Source: an uncultured Thalassotalea sp. (GTDB lineage Bacteria; Pseudomonadota; Gammaproteobacteria; Enterobacterales; Alteromonadaceae). From it: a DNA stretch of 64,000 nucleotides. Under the pieces are notes generated by a model, which saw nothing but the letters and a program-made list of their open reading frames with translations, searched no databases and had not been told where the DNA came from. Of the stretch, positions 1 to 7,299 are shown piece after piece. Each line of letters starts with the position of its first letter. Position 1 is the stretch's first letter. A program made the position numbers and the translations under genes. The stretch is from NCBI GenBank assembly GCA_947502355.1, contig CANMZP010000011.1, positions 1 through 64,000 on the forward strand, read 5' to 3'.

Positions 1-26
1 TTGAACTCTCTGCAATGTTTGGACAT

Positions 27-70
27 AAAAAAAGACCCCCAGTAATTGGATAGTCCAACTATTGGGGGTC
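27..70 (-). terminator. Rho-independent terminator after the Kef-type antiporter gene
   Basis: A 17-bp stem with two wobble or mismatched positions (arms 34-50 and 54-70, built on GACCCCCA/TGGGGGTC) is followed, in the minus-strand direction, by seven U residues (A run at 27-33). It lies about 60 bp beyond the antiporter stop codon and no gene lies between. Confidence 0.8.
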
Positions 71-131
71 ACTTCAATATTGAATCAATATACGGGCTTT
101 TTAATAAAAAAAATAAGATGTTCTAGGCAAG

Positions 132-2042
132 CTAATCAAACTTCTTCTCATAGCCTTTAGGCGGTGGTGTCCATCCTCGTTCGTCCCCCATATGTTTATC
201 CATTCGGTCTCTTTTCATTGCCTCTTTAATCGATTCTTCTAATTGAATAAAGAGTTTTTGGTAACTTTGATTGTATTGATCGCCTTCACTACCAAGTTTC
301 CACTCCTCATAAAGGTGCATAGAAGCCGCCATTTCGGTAGCGCAAAAAACATGTTTCTTTTGTTCCACCTGAAATGGGTGACAGTCCATGCCTTTTAACG
401 CTCTTCCGCCGAGTTCTAAAGCCGAATAATACGTTTCATTCACCACATCATCCGCGCCAGCATTGAGTAACTCATAGCTATGGCCTTTATCAAAAGCTCG
501 CGCCAAAATCTGCACATGTGGGTAAGTATGTTTTACATAGTGAGTTAACTCTTTTGCCGCGTCTTTATTGTCGATGGCAATTATGATCATCGCCGCTTCT
601 TCGATGCCAGCGGTATGCAGCAACTCCGGGCGGGTGGCATCTCCAAAATAACTTTTGATGTTTATCTTACGTAAATTCTCCACTTGTTGTGCCTCAAAAT
701 CGAGGACCACGGTTTTAACCCCATTGGCCGTTAATAGCCGGGTAACAATTTGGCCAAAACGGCCTACCCCGGCAATAATGATTTTGCCTTTCTCATCGAT
801 GCTGTCATAGACTTTGTCCCCCTCTGCGGTTGCATATTTAGGGACAATGACCTTTTCATAGAAGATAAATAACAGTGGCGTTAAGAACATGGAAATGGCG
901 ACAACAGGCTGTAAGATGGCAATTAAGTCCGGCGGGATCACATGATTTTGCACAGTAAAACTCAAGAGCACAAAACCAAACTCACCGGCTTGTGCCAAAC
1001 TTAATGCAAATAACCAACGGTTATTGCCTTTAATTTTAAACATCAAAGCCAGTATCCATAATACCAAACCTTTACCAACCATTACCGCTAGCGTGATGGT
1101 AAGGATCAATACGGCATTTTCCGATAAGGTAATAAAGTTGATGCCAGCGCCTACAGTGATAAAAAACAAGCCAAGCAACAGCCCCTTAAAAGGTTCGATA
1201 TTTGACTCAAGTTCATGCCTAAATTCACTGTTTGCCAACACGACGCCAGCTAAAAACGTCCCCAAAGCGGGAGAAAGCCCAACCAAACTCATTAGGGCGG
1301 CAATGCCAATAACAATCAACAGCGCCATCGCCACAAAAATCTCTCTTAAACCCGAGCTTGCAACATAATGAAATAATGGCCGACTCAAGTAATGACCAAG
1401 CACAATAACGCCACTGATGCTGCCAAGGATCGCTAATGCATATCCCCAAGTAGGCAGCCCCGCAACCAAGCTCAACTCTTCATGGTGGTCCGCAGCCTGT
1501 TGCAAATGTTGTGCGGCATCGACCAATTCAGGTAATGCCAACATCGGCATAAACGCCAACATCGGGATCACTGCAATGTCTTGCATTAACAAGACCGAAA
1601 ATGCGTTATGACCACCTTCGGTTTTACTTAGGCCTTTTTCATTAAATGTTTGAAGAACGATGGCCGTTGAGGACAGAGAAAAAACCAAACCAATGGCCAA
1701 AGCAACCGTAAAAGTCTGACCAAAAAATAGCGCGACGAACATAATTAACAGCGTCGTACCAACCACTTGCAAACCGCCCAAGCCTAACAGGCGATTGCGC
1801 ATTTGCCATAGCATTCTAGGCTCAAGCTCAAGGCCAACTAAAAACAGCATCATCACCACACCAAACTCGGCAAAGTGTTGAATAGAAACGGTTTCATCAC
1901 CAACAAAGCCTGCGATAGGGCCAATAATAACCCCCGCAATCAAATAGCCAAGCACACTACCCAAACCTAACTTTTTCGCTAGAGGGACTGCGATGACCGC
2001 GGCACACAAATAAATAAATGCTTGTACGAAATAAATGGTCAT
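132..2042 (-). CDS. Kef-type (CPA2 family) potassium/proton antiporter with RCK/TrkA-N domain
   Basis: This is an inner-membrane K+ efflux antiporter of the KefB/KefC type, which in the family is gated by glutathione adducts and acidifies the cytoplasm during electrophile stress. Residues 1 to about 400 are almost entirely hydrophobic transmembrane segments of the Na+/H+ exchanger fold. A cytoplasmic Rossmann domain follows, with the nucleotide-binding glycine motif GVGRFGQ at about 425-431 and the typical FGDATRPELL stretch. The length of 636 aa is near KefB (601) and KefC (620), and the charged C-terminal tail is family-like. The flavodoxin-like subunit gene lies 4 bp upstream, so the two are cotranscribed as in kefFC and kefGB. 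I cannot tell KefB from KefC by eye. Confidence 0.88.
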   Translation of the reverse strand: MTIYFVQAFIYLCAAVIAVPLAKKLGLGSVLGYLIAGVIIGPIAGFVGDETVSIQHFAEFGVVMMLFLVGLELEPRMLWQMRNRLLGLGGLQVVGTTLLIMFVALFFGQTFTVALAIGLVFSLSSTAIVLQTFNEKGLSKTEGGHNAFSVLLMQDIAVIPMLAFMPMLALPELVDAAQHLQQAADHHEELSLVAGLPTWGYALAILGSISGVIVLGHYLSRPLFHYVASSGLREIFVAMALLIVIGIAALMSLVGLSPALGTFLAGVVLANSEFRHELESNIEPFKGLLLGLFFITVGAGINFITLSENAVLILTITLAVMVGKGLVLWILALMFKIKGNNRWLFALSLAQAGEFGFVLLSFTVQNHVIPPDLIAILQPVVAISMFLTPLLFIFYEKVIVPKYATAEGDKVYDSIDEKGKIIIAGVGRFGQIVTRLLTANGVKTVVLDFEAQQVENLRKINIKSYFGDATRPELLHTAGIEEAAMIIIAIDNKDAAKELTHYVKHTYPHVQILARAFDKGHSYELLNAGADDVVNETYYSALELGGRALKGMDCHPFQVEQKKHVFCATEMAASMHLYEEWKLGSEGDQYNQSYQKLFIQLEESIKEAMKRDRMDKHMGDERGWTPPPKGYEKKFD

Positions 2043-2046
2043 TGAT

Positions 2047-2751
2047 CTATTCCTCGCTTAGTGCTGACAAAGAGCATAAATCATTAATGGTGATTAATGG
2101 CGCGGCTTTTTCATGGTCAATTTCATCTTGGTGTAGCTTAAGCAATAACGCTTGCCATTTTTCAAGGTGCGGTGTTAAACGGTGCTCAGGTACGGCCGAA
2201 CGGCTGGCAAAAATGGTAAAAGGCGGCAAATAGTTCATCCCAGTGAGCGTCGCAGTTTGCTCTAATGGCTGCAATAGCTCACGCACGGTAAAGTGGTTAT
2301 AACCTTGTGCTCGATATGCCTCTTCCATACCACCGGCCGAGATTGCGCAGATAAATGTTTTGCCATGTAAGGCCCCCCCTTCATGACCGTAGGCAAAACC
2401 ATATTCAAGCACCAGATCCTGCCACTCTTTTAAGATAGATGGCGTTGAATACCAATAAAATGGAAACTGAAAAATCACCACATCATGGTCCAATAAGCGT
2501 TGTTGTTCTCGTTCGATATTGATTTCAAAACGAGGGTATTCGGCATATAAATCGACGGCTGTAACAAACTTGTTTTGTTGGGCGGCTTTAAATAAGGGGA
2601 AGTTTATTTCACTTCGATGCTGAGAAGGGTGTGCAAATAGCAATAAAATACGCTTTCCATCAAGACTATTTTTAGCGCTATTACTGGCACTATCATTTAC
2701 GGAGTTTTTAGGCACAGAAGCTTTGGGAGATTTGGGAAGTTGTGGAGGCAT
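2047..2751 (-). CDS. Flavodoxin-like NAD(P)H oxidoreductase, Kef ancillary subunit (KefF/KefG type)
   Basis: The protein is a quinone reductase-like flavoprotein that in this family binds the Kef channel and is needed for its full activity. The core begins at about residue 33 with RILLLFAHPSQHRSEIN and contains FQFPFYWYSTPSILKEW, both typical of the NAD(P)H dehydrogenase (quinone) / KefF fold. Residues 1-32 form a Ser/Asn/Lys-rich extension absent from E. coli KefF. No better start codon is visible in frame after it and the ribosome site is weak, so the start is uncertain. It is the first gene of a two-gene operon with the antiporter just downstream, the same order as kefFC. Confidence 0.82.
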   Translation of the reverse strand: MPPQLPKSPKASVPKNSVNDSASNSAKNSLDGKRILLLFAHPSQHRSEINFPLFKAAQQNKFVTAVDLYAEYPRFEINIEREQQRLLDHDVVIFQFPFYWYSTPSILKEWQDLVLEYGFAYGHEGGALHGKTFICAISAGGMEEAYRAQGYNHFTVRELLQPLEQTATLTGMNYLPPFTIFASRSAVPEHRLTPHLEKWQALLLKLHQDEIDHEKAAPLITINDLCSLSALSEE

Positions 2752-2871
2752 ATAGGGCTATCCAATTATTTTTACTATAAAAAAGGATAGTAAGGCTTTG
2801 CTTAGGTTTCCATTCTATATAAGTTAAATGATAGCCAACTGGACGATTTTCCATCAAATGACAATAGGCAT

Positions 2872-2900
2872 AAAAAAACCAGCTCAATGAGCTGGTTTTT
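2872..2900 (-). terminator. Terminator after deaD (bidirectional shape)
   Basis: The perfect hairpin AACCAGCTCA/TGAGCTGGTT is flanked by seven A residues on the left and five T residues on the right. It sits 25 bp beyond the deaD stop and separates deaD from the kef operon, which is transcribed in the same direction. Confidence 0.85.
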
Positions 2901-2924
2901 AAAAGACGTTAACTAATGCAAAGA

Positions 2925-4727
2925 TTAGTTGTGACGTGGACGGTCATTACGACGCTCACCACGGCGTTCACCACGACGCTCATTGTTACGAGGACGACGC
3001 GCTTGCACTTCCATTGGTGCATCAGATACCGAAATATCTAATTGCTGACGACGTACACGTACTTTACGCAATTGTTCGAATGCATCTTTTGGCATGCCTT
3101 TCGGTAATTGTACGATAGTGTGGTTGTCATTTAAGTTGATTTGACCGATGTAAGCACTATCAAGTGAGATTTCATTGGCGATTGCACCAACGATATCACC
3201 AGGACGAGCACCGTGCTCTTTACCTACTTCGATACGGTATGCTTGCCAATCAACGTCAGGACGGTTGCTAGCACCACGACGTTCACTGCGCTCACCACGA
3301 CCACGACCTTCACGGTTGTCACGACCACGACCGTCACGGCTATCACGGTTATCACGACCACGACTGTCTCTGTCTGAACGCTCACGACGAGGTTTTGGAT
3401 CTTCTTTCGGTTGGAACGGCTGCTTGATTTGCTTCTCAAACAATAACGCTGCGGCTAGTTCTTCAATGCTTACGTCTGAATCTTCAGCCATTTTCACTAA
3501 CACTTCACGCATGTTACCAATCTTACCCGACTCTAGCGTAGTAAGTAACGACTTACGACAACGCTCAATTCGAATGTTACCTAACTCTTGTACAGTTGGT
3601 AATTCAAACGTGTTGATAGTACCCGATGTAGCACGCTCGTAATGACGTAAGTTATACATTTCGCGAGGACGTACAAATGAGATAGAGGTACCTTCACGAC
3701 CCGCACGACCGGTACGACCGATACGGTGAACGTATGATTCCGTGTCACCCGGTAAGTCGTAGTTCAATACCAAATCGATACGTGGAATATCAAGACCACG
3801 AGCAACAACGTCGGTTGCGATAAGGATAGAGATACGACCATTCTTTAATTGTTCAACCGTGCGTTCACGTTGTGCTTGGTTCATATCACCATTTAGTGCG
3901 GCACATGGGTAGCCTAAACGCTCTAATTGCTCTGCAACTGTTAGGGTATCGTTACGTGTACGTACGAATACCAACATGGCATCATAATCAAAGGTTTCTA
4001 CAATTCGTTCAATCGCGGTATTTTTGTTAATACCGGTCACTTTCCACGCTAATTGCGTGATGTTGGCTTTTTCAGCTTTAACAGCATCAATTTTAACGTG
4101 TACCGGGTCAACTAAGAAACGGTTCGCTACTTTGCGAATCGCCGGTGGCATTGTTGCTGAGAATAATGCCATTTGCGTGCTTTCTGGTAAGTGATCAAGG
4201 ATCCACTCGATGTCTTCTAAAAAGCCCATGTTTAACATTTCATCGGCTTCATCAAGTGCACACAAGCTTAAGTTATCAAGCTTTAATGTTTTACGACGCA
4301 AGTGATCCATTAAACGACCCGGTGTACCTACAACAACCTGAGCACCACGCTCTAATTGTGATAACTGAGGACCATAAGATTGACCACCGTAAAGAGTAGC
4401 AACACGTAAACCTTTCATGTTTTTAGCAAAGGCTTCAATGGCTTCAGCAACCTGAATCGCTAATTCGCGAGTTGGTGCTAGTACCATCATTTGTGGTTTA
4501 CGTAAATTTGTATCGATATTTGCAAGTGCTGGCAGACCGAACGCAGCAGTTTTACCTGTACCCGTTTGTGCTTCACCTAAAACATGGCGACCTTCTAATA
4601 AAGGACCAATGGTTTTTTCTTGGATTGGTGTTGGTTGTGAAAAACCCATGTCTCTTAGGGCAGATAATAAAACTTCAGGCAAACCTAAAGCGTCAAAGCC
4701 AGTAACGGCATTGTTTAATTCAGTCAT
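2925..4727 (-). CDS. deaD: DEAD-box ATP-dependent RNA helicase DeaD/CsdA
   Basis: This is a cold-shock RNA helicase acting in 50S ribosome assembly and mRNA decay. All helicase motifs are visible: the Q-motif region PTPIQ, motif I AQTGTGKT (53-60), Ia APTREL (84-89), GTPGR (134-138), DEAD (159-162), SAT, and HRIGRTGR. The family's RNA-binding domain follows (about 480-560, with GDIVGAIANE). Two low-complexity basic arginine-rich stretches frame that domain: an RDSRGRDNRD-type tract at about 440-485 and an RRGERRGERR tail. At 600 aa it is close to E. coli CsdA (629). A 440-bp gene-free leader lies upstream, consistent with the long cold-shock 5' UTRs known for this gene in other species. Confidence 0.95.
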   Translation of the reverse strand: MTELNNAVTGFDALGLPEVLLSALRDMGFSQPTPIQEKTIGPLLEGRHVLGEAQTGTGKTAAFGLPALANIDTNLRKPQMMVLAPTRELAIQVAEAIEAFAKNMKGLRVATLYGGQSYGPQLSQLERGAQVVVGTPGRLMDHLRRKTLKLDNLSLCALDEADEMLNMGFLEDIEWILDHLPESTQMALFSATMPPAIRKVANRFLVDPVHVKIDAVKAEKANITQLAWKVTGINKNTAIERIVETFDYDAMLVFVRTRNDTLTVAEQLERLGYPCAALNGDMNQAQRERTVEQLKNGRISILIATDVVARGLDIPRIDLVLNYDLPGDTESYVHRIGRTGRAGREGTSISFVRPREMYNLRHYERATSGTINTFELPTVQELGNIRIERCRKSLLTTLESGKIGNMREVLVKMAEDSDVSIEELAAALLFEKQIKQPFQPKEDPKPRRERSDRDSRGRDNRDSRDGRGRDNREGRGRGERSERRGASNRPDVDWQAYRIEVGKEHGARPGDIVGAIANEISLDSAYIGQINLNDNHTIVQLPKGMPKDAFEQLRKVRVRRQQLDISVSDAPMEVQARRPRNNERRGERRGERRNDRPRHN

Positions 4728-5166
4728 TAATGTGTCTTCTCAATAGGCAGAAAAATGCGAGACAATCAATTAGATATCGTCTTCGGCTCTTAACTGCGAA
4801 AATTTCGAGTTAACCACCGGAAGACTTATGGCGAGACCAAATTCCTTCTTTGGTCTATAAGCTAATGTTGAACAATTAGCATGGCAAGTCAGTTGGCGGT
4901 AATAACCCCACTGTATTTTTTCAAACGCTGCTGAGCCCTTGAAAGTGTGCGCATGATACGTGTAATTAAAAATAATGCAAGCGATATTGTCTGTTTTATA
5001 ACCAAATACGGCAAAACAACTGAAAAAATTTACACTTCTGTTAACTAAAGGCGGGGGCCGCCCTACAGGTTAACACTTAATTAACACTTAATAGGCTAAG
5101 TGATTATAGAAAATGAGTTCAGACAGATCGAAAAGATCTGTCTGAAATATCGATAAATTACCGTTT
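4728..5166. other. Gene-free interval between nhaC-type gene and deaD
   Basis: No coding region is convincing here. The interval holds a hairpin with 8-bp arms AGACCAAA/TTTGGTCT (4834-4856), a doubled TTAACACTTA direct repeat near 5070-5090, and the hairpin after the NhaC-family gene. It probably contains the deaD promoter and a long 5' UTR; I could not place the promoter confidently. Confidence 0.5.
5112..5146 (-). terminator. Perfect 12-bp hairpin after the NhaC-family gene
   Basis: Arms TTCAGACAGATC (5118-5129) and GATCTGTCTGAA (5135-5146) pair perfectly around a 5-nt loop, about 20 bp beyond the stop codon. The following minus-strand sequence is only weakly U-rich (CTCATTTTC), so it may be a weak terminator or an mRNA 3'-end stabiliser. 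Confidence 0.5.
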
Positions 5167-6696
5167 TTATTGCCACTTGGCCCAAGCCAACAAACCACCT
5201 AGACCAACCACTAACGCCAAAGTTACCGACGAGGTCATTGCAAGCACAAGGTATGAAACAACGGTAAACACGGCGGTTAATAACGCATAAGGCAGCTGTG
5301 TTGTGATGTGGCTAATGTGATGGCAGTTAGCACCGGTAGACGATAAAATCGTGGTATCTGAGATAGGCGAACAATGATCGCCAAATACAGAGCCGGCTAA
5401 GACACTGGCCATCATCGGCAATAATAGGCCAACTTCACTGGCAAACGCCATATCACCAGCAATGGGTAACATAATGCCAAATGTGCCCCAACTAGTCCCT
5501 GTAGCAAATGCCATAATACCGGACAAAATAAATAGCAATACAGGTAAATAACTCACATCAATGGCATCACTCACCATAGAAGACAGATAAATACCGGTTT
5601 TACTGTCACCAATAATGGCCGCAATCGTCCAAGCGAACGTTAAAATAATTAATGCTGGTAGCATAGACATACAGCCAGCTTTAAATGATTTGCCAATAAT
5701 ATGACTGGCTTGTAATTTAAGCACCGCAATAAGGGTTACCAGTAAACCAAACAGGCCACCGTAAACAAGCGCTAAAGCAACATCGGTATTTTCAAAGGCT
5801 TTTAAAATACTAAATGCCCCTTCGGTATTTTCAGCTCCCAAGTAGATAAAACTAAACATGGTGCCAAGGATCAGCGCACAAATCGGCACCAATAAACCAA
5901 ATAAGGATTCTTGCTTCGCCTCAGGAATATCTTCTAAATAACCAGGAGGTGTACCAAGTTTAGGATCAAACAATTGACCTTGTTGGGCTTTTTCTTCTTC
6001 GCCTTTCATAGGGCCAAACGTAATGCCCCAGTAAGCCGTTAAAAACACCAAGATTAAGGCAAAAATGGCGTAGAAATTCATTGGGATCATTTCTACAAAA
6101 GCCATCAATGGTGAGATCTCGGTATAGTTTTGTGCAACCATAATGCCGCCAATCACGGTAATGATGTAAGCACCCCAACTTGAAATCGGCATTAAAACAC
6201 ACATAGGCGCCGCCGTTGAGTCCAACAAGTAAGCTAACTTGGCACGAGAAATTTTGTAGTTATCGGTAATCGGTCGACAAATGCTACCAACGGCTAACGA
6301 GTTAAAGTAATCATCAATAAAAATGAATACGCCAAGTAAAACCGTTAATACTTTGGCACGCTTGCTGGTTTTCACACGCTTTTCTGCCCATAGGGCAAAA
6401 CTGCTGGTTGCTCCGGAATAAGTCAGCAAGCTAGTAATAACACCAAGGATCACCAAAAATAATAGAATATTGGTATTCCAGCTATTAATGGCCCCATCAG
6501 CCCAAAACAAAGCAAGCACCTTGTCAAACAAATAGCTGGCACTGTGCATTACATTAAAATCGGTAAGTAAAATAGCACCACATAAAATAGCCACACCTAA
6601 AGATAAAACAACTTTACGGGTCGCGATCGCCAATGCGACAGCAATTAGGGGTGCAATAAGTGATAAAAAAGAATGAGATAAATCTTGAAGTTCCAT
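5167..6696 (-). CDS. NhaC-family transporter, predicted lysine transporter (LysW type)
   Basis: This 509-aa integral membrane protein has about 11 to 12 hydrophobic segments and belongs to the NhaC Na+/H+ antiporter superfamily. Family features include SGIMAFATGTSWGTFG and the conserved GDHCSPISDTTILSS stretch near the C-terminus. The leader carries a lysine riboswitch (separate entry). Comparative genomics of lysine regulons assigned riboswitch-controlled NhaC-like proteins of gammaproteobacteria as lysine transporters (LysW). The regulatory evidence therefore favours lysine uptake or exchange over simple Na+/H+ antiport; the substrate is inferred and untested here. The gene stands alone, with deaD downstream beyond a 440-bp gap. 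Confidence 0.85.
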   Translation of the reverse strand: MELQDLSHSFLSLIAPLIAVALAIATRKVVLSLGVAILCGAILLTDFNVMHSASYLFDKVLALFWADGAINSWNTNILLFLVILGVITSLLTYSGATSSFALWAEKRVKTSKRAKVLTVLLGVFIFIDDYFNSLAVGSICRPITDNYKISRAKLAYLLDSTAAPMCVLMPISSWGAYIITVIGGIMVAQNYTEISPLMAFVEMIPMNFYAIFALILVFLTAYWGITFGPMKGEEEKAQQGQLFDPKLGTPPGYLEDIPEAKQESLFGLLVPICALILGTMFSFIYLGAENTEGAFSILKAFENTDVALALVYGGLFGLLVTLIAVLKLQASHIIGKSFKAGCMSMLPALIILTFAWTIAAIIGDSKTGIYLSSMVSDAIDVSYLPVLLFILSGIMAFATGTSWGTFGIMLPIAGDMAFASEVGLLLPMMASVLAGSVFGDHCSPISDTTILSSTGANCHHISHITTQLPYALLTAVFTVVSYLVLAMTSSVTLALVVGLGGLLAWAKWQ

Positions 6697-6702
6697 AAAT
6701 AC

Positions 6703-6760
6703 GCTTCTTTTTAGGACACTAAAATAAAAGCTTATGGACTGTGATAAAAATCAGAGAAGC
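6703..6760 (-). promoter_or_regulatory. Putative expression platform: helix that can sequester the ribosome binding site
   Basis: In the minus-strand RNA, GCUUCU (6760-6755), just after the lysine aptamer, is exactly complementary to AGAAGC (6708-6703), which overlaps the purine-rich ribosome binding site of the NhaC-family gene (ATG at 6696). Pairing would hide the site, suggesting translational control. This is inference from complementarity only. Confidence 0.45.
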
Positions 6761-6767
6761 TAATATT

Positions 6768-6930
6768 GTAGTACTCCACAGTTAAAAACTATGACAGTGT
6801 CAGCCCTTTCGAGTCTAACCCCAACCGTTTTGCCTGATAAACAAAACAGCTTCGGCGAAATTACCTTTCCGATTTTATTATTGGCATCACCCAATAAAAC
6901 CGTACTGATCAAAAACGCACCTCTACGATA
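6768..6930 (-). ncRNA. Lysine riboswitch (L box)
   Basis: Read on the minus strand, the 163-nt segment shows the conserved blocks of the lysine aptamer in order: GTAGAGGTGCG at the 5' side, ATCAGTAC, GGAAAGGTAATTTCGCCGAAGC, GGTTGGGG, GGGCTGACACTGTC, and a 3' GGAGTACTAC. The 5' GTAG and 3' CTAC close helix P1. Order, spacing and size fit the family (about 170 nt). It precedes an NhaC-family gene, a known class of target. The 62-aa reading frame lying inside it (6760-6948, minus) is not a gene. Confidence 0.9.
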
Positions 6931-7108
6931 CGGCGCGCAATATAGCAAAACAAAAAGCGTTTGCGAATAGAAAATTGGGGAGTTTAGTTTCCAGCAAGCA
7001 TTAGCCTAACCTTACTGGAAACGTTTAACCATTGATTTTTAACCGCATTAATTGGGGTCAGATACAAATAAACGATATTGTATTAAGATGTAATCCTTGC
7101 GACTTTCC
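6931..7108. other. Intergenic DNA with a short transposon-end-like fragment
   Basis: No gene is seen. The stretch AATTGGGGTCAGATAC at about 7049-7064 resembles the AATTGGGGTCAGA sequence I associate with REP-type or Y1-transposase-linked repeats in Alteromonadales genomes. No transposase gene is near and no second copy is seen in the window, so it would be only a relic. The promoter driving the lysine riboswitch transcript should also lie at its left part. Confidence 0.3.
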
Positions 7109-7282
7109 TTACAACATGGCCTTAATAAGGGCCAAAAATAACGCCAGAAAAACCACAACCATTAAAATCTTACTGTATTTTTGCTGAGTTTGTGGCTCAA
7201 GCGGTTTACCGTACTTTTCGCCAAAAATGACCATTAAGGCAACGCCACCAAAAACTACCGCTAATATTATTAATAATGTCAT
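7109..7282 (-). CDS. 57-aa membrane peptide downstream of the LonB-like protease
   Basis: The small reading frame starts MTLLIILAVVFGGVALMVIF and ends MVVVFLALFLALIKAML, giving two hydrophobic segments (about 2-20 and 40-57) joined by a charged loop (GEKYGKPLEPQTQQKYSK). A ribosome site AAAGGAAAG stands 5 bp before the ATG, which is only 17 bp after the protease stop, so it is likely cotranscribed with it. The hydrophobic-charged-hydrophobic pattern and position argue for a real gene. I do not recognise the family; a role in the protease's membrane context is possible but unsupported. Confidence 0.6.
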   Translation of the reverse strand: MTLLIILAVVFGGVALMVIFGEKYGKPLEPQTQQKYSKILMVVVFLALFLALIKAML

Positions 7283-7299
7283 GACACTTTCCTTTTTAT

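Noticed and set aside
3175-3642. 155-aa plus-strand Arg/Pro/Ser-rich frame
   Set aside because: Antisense shadow of the arginine-rich tail of deaD.
6760-6948. 62-aa minus-strand reading frame
   Set aside because: It lies across the lysine riboswitch aptamer, which explains the sequence conservation expected there.
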